From Lingula anatina (Eukaryota > Brachiopoda > Lingulata > Lingulida > Lingulidae): DNA of 64,000 nucleotides. Position numbers and translations under genes: made by a program. Of this stretch, positions 48,700-59,315 are shown piece by piece; the stretch's first letter is position 1, and each line of letters opens with the position of its first letter. The DNA is taken from NCBI RefSeq assembly GCF_001039355.2, contig NW_019774292.1:155311-219310 (forward strand), written 5' to 3'. The notes under the pieces are model-generated. The model searched no databases. It had not been told where the DNA came from and was given only the letters and a program-made list of their open reading frames with translations.

Positions 48700-50944
48700 C
48701 AGACCCATGTTTTGATCAATTATTTCACCAATCCAGCTTAAATGCTGTACAACTTCACAAGCAGGTCTATTTCTTCAACATTATTTAATTTTTAAAATGA
48801 ATTTGTTGAAATAAATGATTATTTTAATTTTTTATTTATTTAATTTCTATTTCTATTTCATATTTCCCATGGCCATTTTCTTGCTTAAGTCTAAAAATAG
48901 TACGGAGTATTGACCTTGCGCATGCGTGCTGCCACCTGGTGGGGGTCACGTGACAATAACAACCCTTAACCGACAACAAAGAACACCCTTAAAGACAACA
49001 CAAACTCTTAATTCACGTACAAGATGCATTGCAGTAATAAGGCAAGTAAACTCAAACCATCTAAATATTGGAGATTTAGCTGGCTTATCATAAAACGTTA
49101 TCCAAAGGCATAGAAAGAGAAGCAATAACCTTTAAAAAACCAGAGCAGATATGTACAGTAGGTCAGTCGGTTTTCCCATATTTTGCCATCCATACTACAA
49201 AGTAAAGGCCTCACAAGTCTCCCCAAAACTTTTTGGTTCTGCGTCTCCAAAAGGATCTCCCCAAAAGATGCTTTTCTCCTTAAAGAGTGGACCAGTGCAA
49301 TACTTGGTCAAATTTGTACATTGTAGCTTACTTTAAAACAAAGGGATACAATGTTGCACTGACTAAATGCAGTGCCATTTAATCAGTTATAATGTATCTT
49401 ATTTTGAAACAAAATGATACAATGTAATACTGGCTCAACGGTAAAGTTAACTCTGGGCCATATGAAACCATTTCGATGTCTGTCCAAGTAAAAACAAAAA
49501 CAATGAAAGAAAACTTCCCACAAAGACACACAAAGACGCTCACTGATACTCTAAAATGATCTTGATGAACTTGTCATGTGCTTTGTACAAAAATGTTGCA
49601 ATACCTGTACAATATAATGTAGAGTTGCATTTTGCAACCGCATCGCATTTTGTAAAGAAAGGAAGATGTGAATACACATTAACAAGTTTAATTTTCAGCC
49701 ATAACAAGTTTGATTTTCTGCTTTTTAGGTCACTGAAACGGGTTTGTAAAAGTGAAAAGTTCTATAGAGAAATAGAAGAGGGGTAGAGTGTTTATCAGTT
49801 ATTGTTACAGGGGGAGATAGATGCCGTACGCCTAATCAAGTGAGGTTGAGTGAGGAACTTGAAATTTGGGGATTTACACGTATAAACCAATCATCAGGGA
49901 AGTACAACTAACAAGGGCCCTTCAAAACTTGAATGTCATTAGCTGCCCCCTGAGATTGGATGATATTCTATTTTTACTGTAATTTCCTTTAACTCTCCCC
50001 AAACCATTATGATAAGAAAATTTTAAATGTAGAAAGATATGAGGGGAATTACACGTGAAAAAATAGATCATCTACTGCAGTACTGAAGAGACAACCTCAC
50101 CCTCCAACTTCATTAGCATTATAATTCAAGAGGGCCCATGCACCTTCCTGACAAAAAGTTATTTTATTTTACTTTTTCCACACCCAATTCATTATAAGGT
50201 GTCAAGGTAACCCCACCCCATTTCTCATGCATCACTATATAGTACCAGTGCTTGTAAAGAAAAGAAGACTGGTCAAAAATGCGTCGCGGTTTCAAAATGC
50301 GTATCCAAGTTTTTCTTTGGTTGGGTTGTCAAAATGCGCCTATACCAGTATTGCCACGCTATGCAACCAGTTGCAAAATGCGTATGATTGGAAAATGCGA
50401 CCTTACCTACAGCTTTCCTCTTAATAAACTTCCTAAGGTTCAAAGACTTGCAAAAGGATACGCGTGTTACGGCTCCACGATGACCCTCAGATCTAATTCG
50501 CTCCCTTGGCTCTTATTCGTTTCCTAGGAGCTCTGTTCTGGTATTATATATGTGGAAGTTCAACATCTCTATCCGTGCTTCCCATCATGTATTACCCTGT
50601 GATCCCTTAAATCTACAAGAAGAAGTTAATACTGGTGAAATTATGACAGTATACGAACTATGCAGATCTATACTAAAACAAACCCAAGAATAAAAACGAT
50701 GCTATATGCTTATAAAGTTAACTTCTACATGTAACAACATTGTAAAACCCTTGCACTCTCTATAAAATATTTGCAAGAGTACAAATTGTTTTGTTTTTTT
50801 TTTTTTTTTTCAATCCACGATTTACTTCCCCCTCCCCCCCTCAGTCCCGACAGTCGGAAACAATTATTAGAAAAGTACAAAATCACCTAAACAATTTACA
50901 CCAAAATAACAATCTTGACTATAAAAATATAACACTACAATTTT

Positions 50945-50984
<40 letters not shown>

Positions 50985-51900
50985 TGAAAAAAATGACTCA
51001 TGCATATTACAGTATAATACTACCCGACCTTACCGCTAAATTCTTGCACACTTTAGCATGGATCTCTCCTTCTCACCATGCAAGGCGCCAGAGTGATATT
51101 AAAAGTAATTAAGCTAAAGACGGCTCACTATATCTTCTCTTAATCCAATGCAAAAACTGCTTATTTTTAGGTCTGCTGTGCATGCACCTCCACTCAGCTG
51201 TCGTCTGAAAACTTCAGTGTCGAATTAATGTTTTACTGAAATCAGATTAATGGGCAGGATAAATTTAAAAAACCAACCCCTGCTTTAGACAGATGATTTT
51301 TGTAACTTTCATCACCAACAATCCGGTTTTCCTTGGAAACATGATAGTCCGGATAGTTTTTACGGTCCAACACAACTAGTGCCTCATGCCATTTGGTAAT
51401 ATAAACAAATGCGGTACTTATCTTGACTATGACTGATGCAATGACAACTGAAAAGCTCAAAGTCAAGTGCATGTATCAAAGAAGGTTATCTTTTAGCAAA
51501 AGCTGAAAATATTTTTCAGATCGTTAGCTTGCGGCCCGGACGAAGGCCTTAATCAGACTGACGTGAGTTGTCACCGTCTATGAACCAACTAGAAAGCTAA
51601 TGAACCCTTTTGCTCATAACGGAATAGAAATTTGAATATATTAATAACTTAAGACAGTGAGAAAAATATCTCAAAGATTACTGACCTTATGGCTGGATTA
51701 TACACGTGTTTTAGGGTGTTTACGCTAAGAAAAAAGTAAGAAACGGTATTCATAAAGGGGTAAATAGTCACGCAAAACAATAACAGAAGAATATAAACTG
51801 AATGAAAATTATGCAATATGAGAATAGTAATTATAACTTGCAGCATTTTTTCATTCTTGATTTGTTGGACCTTATAGCTGACAAAGCATTTGTTTAAGTT
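48700..51900. other. Intergenic, no supported genes
   Basis: AT-rich sequence with short frames. It holds a (TG)n tract at 50,949-50,980, a T-run near 50,795-50,810, and five close AAAATGCG words at 50,277-50,400. A minus frame at 51242-51472 begins with a hydrophobic MHLTLSFSVVIASVIV segment and could be a signal-anchor exon, but nothing else supports it. Confidence 0.45.
50949..50980. repeat. (TG)n microsatellite
   Basis: About 16 uninterrupted TG units. Confidence 0.97.
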
Positions 51901-51918
51901 AAAAGTAAATTACAGATA

Positions 51919-53030
51919 ATGGAAGCCAAGAAATTAAGTATGGGTCAACAAAGAGGGGGTATGCGAAGGGGTCCCTTAAAGGCGATATCTACCATAGAAA
52001 CACAGACCCGCAGTTCCCTATATTGTATCTGCTACAAGTATAGAGAACAAAAAGAAGGTAGAAGAAAAATCAATAAATTGATAAAACTCGGTGTTCAAGG
52101 TAATTTACTTCGAATTATAAGAAATCGATACCGCAGTGTTAAATCTTGTATTAATATATTTTGTTTCAGTTATATACTACTTTACATTTTGTATGTAAAT
52201 GATGTCGAAACTTTTCGTTTATCGGAAAATTGTGATAGTGTAGAAACACGGAACATAAATCTTTTCTTACTTATGTATGCTATGAAACTCCTCAAGGATT
52301 ACACAAACTATAAGTTACCCTGCAAAAAATACTCACAAAAGTGAAAGTCAACAGTAAATACAGTTAAAACAATGGTGTTTAGAAGAGGGGTGATGAAACA
52401 TGGAAATATAACGGCGTTGAGCTAGAAAGAACGAATCAGTTCAGTTATTTTGGTTTACTTTTTAATTTTAATGGTAAATTTTGTCAAAATAAAAAAAAAA
52501 GTAGAATAAGGTAAATAAGCATTGTTTGCTTTTAGTGGCATGTTCAAAATTCTGAACTATAATGTGTCCACCGCATGTGCAGTATTTGATACGTACGCGA
52601 GATTTTTTTTAATATTATGCATCAGAAATATGGGGATTTAAAATGGTAAGGGTTGTAAAAAAGCTACATCCGAATTTTTAAAAAAGAATGCTGGTTGTCA
52701 AAAGAAGCACTAGTAAAAGCTTAGTGGATTATGAAACTTGGAGATTCCCACTTCTTCTAAGTAGAAAGCTTAGAATCTTTAAATATTGGTTGAAAATCCG
52801 CTCCTCGAAAAACTGTATTACATAAGCGTGCTGTAAAGATCTGCTTAACAGAAATATAGATAGGATAAGGTGTGTACGGAAGGAACTGATACATTTATTA
52901 TTTACGAATATGTCAGATAATTCTATACTGTCCTTGATAGAACAAAGATTGAAAGATAATTTAAGACAAACATTAACTGGGGAAATATCCACAGGGAGTA
53001 AGGGGCTGTTGTACTGGAGCTAAGATTAGC
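51919..53030 (+). mobile_element. Degenerate non-LTR retrotransposon (reverse transcriptase relic)
   Basis: The + strand frame 51919-52344 contains LGVQGNLLRIIRNRYRSVKS, then ILYVNDVE and NLFLLMYA, the fingers/palm landmarks of LINE reverse transcriptases. The catalytic Y-x-D-D box is corrupted: the frame reads LLMYAMK where YADD is expected. Downstream, out of frame, are W/YNGVELE, NQFSYFGLLF, ILNYNVSTACAVFDTY and SLIEQRLKDNLRQT, as in the C-terminal region of such elements. Several stops and frameshifts make it a dead copy. Confidence 0.75.
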
Positions 53031-53159
53031 CAAGGAGTTATAACTCCTTGGATTAGCTTCATTCTGATGTAGAAGTAGTAGTAGTAGTATTGTTGTTGTT
53101 GTTATGAATATTTTTACTGCATATTTTTTACTTTTTACTGCAAGAGAGCTTGCGTTGTT

Positions 53160-53600
53160 AAAACTGTATATCAACACGTCTCTTTTTTAAACTTTATAGA
53201 AGCAAAGGTTCTGTTCGTTAAAAGGGAGGCTTTTAAAGAAATAGACGACTTTACATGTAGAATAGCTAGGACAGGATGTGCCCATAGTAGACTATGTATT
53301 AGAAGCACAGGATATGTTTATGGATATGCAAGTATCACCATGTAGTAAGTTAGTACGCGCGCACCATTGGCAGCCACTGATATAAAAATAAAGCAGATAG
53401 ATAAACATTTTATGAAAAGTTGGGTATCCAAACAAATGATATAAAATATTAATGGAAAAAATTGAGGCAATTAGCAAAATTTTTTTGTAAGGATTTTTGA
53501 TTTAAGACAAAAAATAATATGAAACAGGTGTCTTGTAAGCCCGAAGAGCTGGGTGCACTGGGTACATGATGATGATGATGATGATAAATAGCAGATGAAG
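53160..53600 (+). mobile_element. Possible LINE 3' end with (TGA)n tail
   Basis: AT-rich sequence in the wake of the RT relic ends with GAAGAGCTGGGTGCACTGGG and a (ATG)n/(TGA)n run at 53,565-53,586. Short tandem tails of this kind are typical of several LINE clades. The assignment is tentative. Confidence 0.35.
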
Positions 53601-54213
53601 GGTGTCCGCTAACGCATTTTGCACTAGGTTTCCATGTTCAGAGTACATGAAAGAAAATGATAGATATAAAACCGCTAGTGTTCCTAGTGAAGGTAGAAGG
53701 TGTAACCTCAGTAAGATGAACGAAGGTTTTATGACATCTAACGCAATTTGAAATCACCGAAAAGGTAGAGTAACCGGGAATAGAAATAATGCAATGACTG
53801 TATTATTCACATTATATAAAGACTTTACAGGTGTTGCAGTAGAAGAGATGAATAAAGGCAAATTAAAAATATGAGGACCCAGAAAACTTTTCAATTTTTT
53901 TGGAATGAGAAGTTGCAAAGTTTATGGTTTAAAATGTACAGACGTTGAAAAACCTTCCCGATGTATCATCAATAAAAAAGAGAGGTGTTTTAAAACCGTT
54001 TCCTAAAACACAGCAAGCGTTTGACAAAAAATTTAGATTTGTTGAAAGAAAACATAGACTAGAGACGAGTGGTAACTCAAGTAGTATACACAGTCTAACA
54101 CATCCAATGCAGATGAATTATATAACGATGGAGTGTGTAATAAATCAAGCTGTTAGGAGACTCATAGGGCAAAACAATGCCAAAGTTATAAATAAGAATA
54201 TTACAAATAGTTA

Positions 54214-54262
54214 CAGGGGCGGATGAAGGATTATTTGAAGGGGAGATCCGCAGATGCAGTAC
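54214..54262 (+). mobile_element. Very short hAT-like MITE derivative
   Basis: CAGGGGCGGATGAAGGATTA, then TTTGAAGGGG and GATCCGC, appear as the two ends of the element family of 62,037-62,322 with the middle missing. Confidence 0.45.
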
Positions 54263-54371
54263 CGACGCAGATGGCTCAAAACGACGAGGCAAATGACGAA
54301 TAGATCTACGCTTACCTTTTCGGGCGAGTCACTTCGCACTTCGTCCTCAGAGAAGAGGCGTAATTCTGGTA

Positions 54372-55025
54372 ATAACTGTCCTAGTAATGTTATTTATACA
54401 CTCTTATTTTCGCATGCAATCAAATATACGAAAAATAAATGTTCAATGTCTATGAAATCCTTCACAAACGGATATAAAAAATACCCTTAGGCAACGTACA
54501 CGTGTTTCAGGTCTATCACGAATGGCTGGTCTCCGCGGCGATTGTATTTAGGCGCTGCCAGAGATATCGACAAATCATTCAGTTTAGAATAACTAGAGTA
54601 CTGCTCACACATCCGGGAGTGGACTCAGTGCAGGGTGGGTGGGGTAGTACCTAAGGTTCGTTGCCAGCTCGCTATTTAGAAGCACAGGGGCGTGGATGGC
54701 GTGCTTCCTCTGAAATGTCATCGTCAGGGTGTCAGCGCAAAATCACAGAGGTGTTGTCGGCACGTGCCCTTGGCATCGAGAGGGCGTTGTTGGCGTACGC
54801 GTGTAGTGGAATGTTGGGGGCGTCGCTTGGACTATCTCTGAAAAGTGTGCAACGCCGTCTTCACTGGGAGGACCCCTCGGAATGTGCACCAATTTACAAA
54901 GAAAGTGTGCTTGCATACGGATATGTATAACTCGTGAAGACTTGTGAAATACTGGCCAGCAATACCACTGTACACTGTACTCCAAGTGTAGACTTCAAAA
55001 CATTGATCAAACTGTTTTCTCCACT
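54372..55025. repeat. Duplicated block 3, first copy
   Basis: About 654 bases starting at TAACTGTCCTAGTAATG are repeated at 55,027-55,667 with a few changes, across the N at 55,026. A + frame conserved in both copies (54661-54930 and 55357-55572) has no recognisable domain, and its conservation is uninformative because the copies are near-identical. Confidence 0.92.
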
Positions 55026-55026
55026 N
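55026..55026. other. Single-N contig junction
   Basis: An isolated N lies exactly between the two copies of block 3. Confidence 0.92.
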
Positions 55027-55667
55027 GATAACTGTCCTAGTAATGTTATTTATACACTCTTATTTTCGCATGCAATCAAATATACGAAAAATAAATGTTC
55101 AATGTCTATGAAATCCTTCACAAACGGATATAAAAAATACCCTTAGGCAACGTACACGTGTTTCAGGTCTATCACGAATGGCTGGTCTCCGCGGCGATTG
55201 TATTTAGGCGTTGCCGGAGAGATCGACAAATCATTCAGTTTAGAATAACTAGAGTACTGCTCACACATTCGGGTGGGTGGGTGGGGTAGTACCTAAGGTT
55301 CGCTGCCAGCTCGCTATTTAGAATCACAGGGGCGTGGATGGCGTGCTTCCTCTGAAATGTCATCGTCAGGGTGTCAGCGCAAAATCACAGAGGTGTTGTC
55401 GGCACGTGCCCTTGGCATCGAGAGGGCGTTGTTGGCGTACGCGTGTAGTGGAATGTTGGGGGCGTCGCTTGGACTATCTCTGAAAAGTGTGCAACGCCGT
55501 CTTCACTGGGAGGACCCCTCGGAATGTGCACCAATTTACAAAGAGAGTGTGCTTGCATACGGATATGTATAACTCGTGAAGACTTGTGAAATACTGGCCA
55601 GCAATACCACTGTACACTGTACTCCAAGTGTAGACTTCAAAACATTGATCAAACTGTTTTCTCCACT
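55027..55667. repeat. Duplicated block 3, second copy
   Basis: This is the partner of 54,372-55,025. It continues into unique sequence after CTCCACT at 55,667. Confidence 0.92.
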
Positions 55668-56004
55668 CTGTCACAATAGGCCTACCTCGAAAATCTGCGA
55701 GGGCGCACGAGAAAAATTTTGTTGGATTTATAAACAATTGCATCGAAAATGTCAATTAAAAACCCATTCCTCTCTCTCTCTCTCCCTCTCTCCATTGACG
55801 GTTTTGACTATAAACCTCGATTTTAGTCGTGTAGGCCTTCAGAACTGAATCTGTCGGCTATCTACTTACGTCAGGCTGTTACGTGAGTAGGCCCTTCTTC
55901 CCTTTGATGCGAAGTGAACCCGAGTGGCTAAAGTTACTTATCCTTGTGGTAGCTACAGTCTAAGTGGCAGTGCGTTCGTTACACCCTGATCAGGAGTGTA
56001 GACA

Positions 56005-56171
56005 CAGACGCGTAGCCAGGGGGGTTCGGGGGGTTCGAAAGAACCACTCCTTTTGCTGGGAAAAGGTCCACTCTTGGTAAAATTTGATCTAGGTACATGA
56101 AGATTATATGGAAAAGGGTCCACTTTTTCAGAAAAAGAACCCCCCTTTTGAAATTGCTCACTACGGGCCTG
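56005..56171. mobile_element. Short TIR element (hAT-like MITE)
   Basis: The left end CAGACGCGTAGCCAGG and right end CTACGGGCCTG are imperfect inverted repeats (9 of 11). The interior has the G-runs and internal repeats common in such MITEs. Target-site duplications are not clear. Confidence 0.5.
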
Positions 56172-57520
56172 AGACAACTTGGGCCTACCTTATTATAGTC
56201 CACTTGTAGGGTCCATGTATCTGTCCACTCAATCGCTTCCTTGCTCCAATAACTACTCTAGCACTGGTACTGAATATCAGCTACGAAGTGTTTTAATCAA
56301 GTAGATATCTAGAATGACCAGGGAATAATCGCACATTGAGGACTTGAACGCACAGGCATGTCCTGCCAGGTATCTCGTCGTGAAGAGCTTCTATTCGCAT
56401 CACGCGCGCTTACCCAGACACCTGGATGGCGCTTCTCCAAAACAGCCCACAACCACAACAGATGGATAAAAATATGATAACATAACATAAGAATAGAAAG
56501 TTGGAGCGCATTAACTTGTTTATTTATACCGTATGCCAATATTATCAACCCAATCTCTGGAGTTACAAGAGAGGAGAGAGAAAAAACTTCACATTAGGGG
56601 CAGGAAGAGGGTGTGGGGGGGGGGGGAGGGGGGAAGGGTATTGTGGAAGTTGTTACAGATATCACCGCACCATGCACTGATTAAGTCAGAAGACGGAATA
56701 TAGGCCGGTAAAGTATCAGTTTATTTTAAGTTATTTCTCAAGTTATTGACAGGAGAACTTTTATGGTTCTATAAATACTGCTTGGACAATTACAGTGCTG
56801 AATATATTGAATCTTAAATAATTTAAGTATCTGTACATCGCTGTGCATGTGATAAGATGAGAAAAAGTTGATGCGGTTGACCTGCACGTCTTAACTGATG
56901 GGCAGCTGAGTGACTTCTGAGCATTGTAACTAAAAAAATGGCGGTGAGGAAAGTTTTGACCAACGAGTGCTGCGTGCGTATCAATAATAAGAGTGATGTA
57001 AAACAAGGAATGAACACATGGAATTACTGAGTTATTATTGTTAGTGAAAAAAACTAACATAAATAATATGTTAATGTAATCAAAATTTATTTTAACAGTC
57101 TTCCAAATGAAAGTGAGATTAAACTTCAACAAAAGAAGCGTAAAATAAGAAACATTGTAAGTCTAAACAATTATAAAACAAAGAAAAACATCAAACTAAA
57201 AGGGTTAAACTACTAAAGAATATAAAATAAATCTACTAAATTTTAGTACTAAGTAAAACCATAACTTTCAAGCTTTTGGAAAGTTTCACAAAGGTATCAA
57301 CACTGAGCAACGCACTACACGACAGAACGTCCTACACTACGAAAGGAGTTTAACAAAATAACGCAAAGCAAAGCTGTTATAAGTCACGTGAGTGAACGTA
57401 GGAAAAAAAATGACCCTGAAAACAAGCCATAATATGATATAAATTCAAATAAGCGTAATAAGTACACCCTTGATAATGGTTACATTATCTCGATTTTCCT
57501 CAAAAATCTTATCCCCGTGC

Positions 57521-57650
57521 TACCCTCTACCAGGGCCGCAGTTATTATTGTGGACATTTTGGCTGAAGCGACCGAAATGACTGTCTATTTATCTAGAGAC
57601 ATATCTGTGAATATCTGTGGAAAATCAATCTGTCGCCCTGGTAGAGGATA
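57521..57650. mobile_element. 130-bp MITE with TA-flanked inverted repeats
   Basis: The left end TACCCTCTACCAGGGC and right end GCCCTGGTAGAGGATA are inverted repeats, with 13 perfect bases and one mismatch beyond. Terminal TA dinucleotides suggest a Tc1/mariner-type target site. Confidence 0.75.
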
Positions 57651-57969
57651 TCCCCCTGCAGAGAGCGTGTAGAAGCGTACCTACCCGTGCAGAAGCATAC
57701 CTACCCACTCAACATACAACCCCAGCAAATATAACGTGAAAAGTCCTGTAGATAGGCTACAGCACGATCTGCGGCATTAATATCAGGGGTAATACAGCTT
57801 CTCCTCTATCTTGTCTTGCAAAGCCTGCTGACTGTCGAACTGGCCGCAGAGTTCAAAGGGCGTCGTCTAAAAGCAATTGGCTTAATTAGGAACACGTTTC
57901 CATTCTGCAGCAACAAACCGCGACGTGTAACAGCTATCCGCAACAAACAATAAAGTTTGCATCACACAA

Positions 57970-58045
57970 CTATGGGCGTATATCTGGCGGAGCCGGCAGA
58001 CAATACCGGTCGGGACTAAAACTATATGTACCTGGTGGTTCAAAA
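57970..58045. repeat. Short GC-rich dispersed repeat, inverse copy
   Basis: TGGCGGAGCCGGC followed by CCGGTCGGGACTAAAA matches 33,440-33,525 in the opposite orientation. Confidence 0.6.
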
Positions 58046-58282
58046 TTCCGATTTTCTTAATTTCCGATAGGAGCCTTCATGATTACCAAAGACAATCAGT
58101 AAAATTGAAATAAAAATAAGTGCGTTGAACGGACAAGGCAATAACGGGGACACGCAGATTCAGTGACCTAGTCAGTAACACAGAGTCACAGATTTCTTTC
58201 ACTAGATATTCACAAATATGTTTCTGGCTTATTTTTGACACAATTGTCTACTGTGACCCTGTTGTCAAATCTCAAGGATAAT

Positions 58283-58540
58283 TTAAGGGACCATTCCCAG
58301 ACCCTATCGTACTAACTGTGGATCGATCTATCTCCAAGGGGTTTCTCGCTAAATTGCAATCAACTTAAGCGGCTTAGATGTCTGTCACGCATACTGAGGC
58401 TGTTAGGGGGTAATTAACTATCGTTTAACAGCTTTAGTAGGCATGCAAGACATCTAAGACGCTTAAGCTGAAAGCAATTTAGCGAGAAACTCCTTTGAAA
58501 TGGATCGATCCTGTTAGATCGATCTAGGTGTGGAAACCCA
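58283..58540. mobile_element. Palindromic GATCGATC MITE, third family member
   Basis: It opens TTAAGGGACCATTCCCAGA. Long subterminal arms (GGATCGATCTATCTCC..GGGTTTCTCGCTAAATTGC and the reverse near 58,470-58,525) could fold into a hairpin over most of the element. Related to 15,435-15,639. Confidence 0.7.
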
Positions 58541-59315
58541 AAGTTATTCAGTCTCACACAGTGTCTGTATATGGAAGCGAGCAATATCGACCTACGGTGT
58601 TTGAGGGTTCAGTCTACCACAGCAGTTTAAAATATTCATTCAACCACAGCAGCTGTGTGAATTTCGAGTCTTTCTTCTGGGTACAATTATGTGTCAATGG
58701 TACTCGGATAAAAAAACCCGCTCGTTTCAAAGCTGTTTCAACTTTTTTCATCATTCAACTTGGCACCAAATACAGCTGTAAACGACAAGCAACTTGTCCG
58801 TTATCTGGAATCGCGTGAGTTTATTAATCACTGCCCACAATAAAGAATGGGATTGGTCTGTGAAATCCCACGTCCTGACTGGAAGATACTCTATGAGGAC
58901 AGGGGGACGATAGCTGCCACTTACAAAATTATTGTTTCCGATATGGCCTCTAGAAAGTTTACAAAATTGAAGAGGAGGCCCCTGTGGGATCTCATCCAAT
59001 CAAGCGACATGTCTACTCTCAAGCTACTACCCCGCCCCTACCCGCCTCTTTTCAATTCTGTATATTACTATAGAGGCCCGTGTGATATCAAACGGTAAAT
59101 GGAAACTTTTGAATTGAACAGAAAAAAATATACGAGCGTAACTCTGCAATGTTGGCATAATGATGATGAGAAATCAGAGCAAGGTTTCAGTAAAATGAAC
59201 AAAATTAACTAAAGTGATCCCCCACATATAAAATTCCCCTCCATGTGATATCCCAATAAATTCGAATACTAATGCCATACCCACTAAGACAAATCCACGT
59301 AGGTTAAAGGGAATT

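Noticed and set aside
51242-51472. Minus frame with a hydrophobic N-terminus
   Set aside because: A signal-anchor-like start alone is not enough; no partner exon, domain or polyA site could be tied to it.
54661-55572. A + strand frame conserved in two copies (MSSSGCQRKI)
   Set aside because: The two copies are near-identical duplicates around an N, so conservation says nothing about coding; no domain is visible.
58528-59098. Two + strand frames (about 96 and 83 residues) downstream of the MGAT4-like gene
   Set aside because: No recognisable motif, and the first begins inside the edge of a MITE; they look like chance frames.
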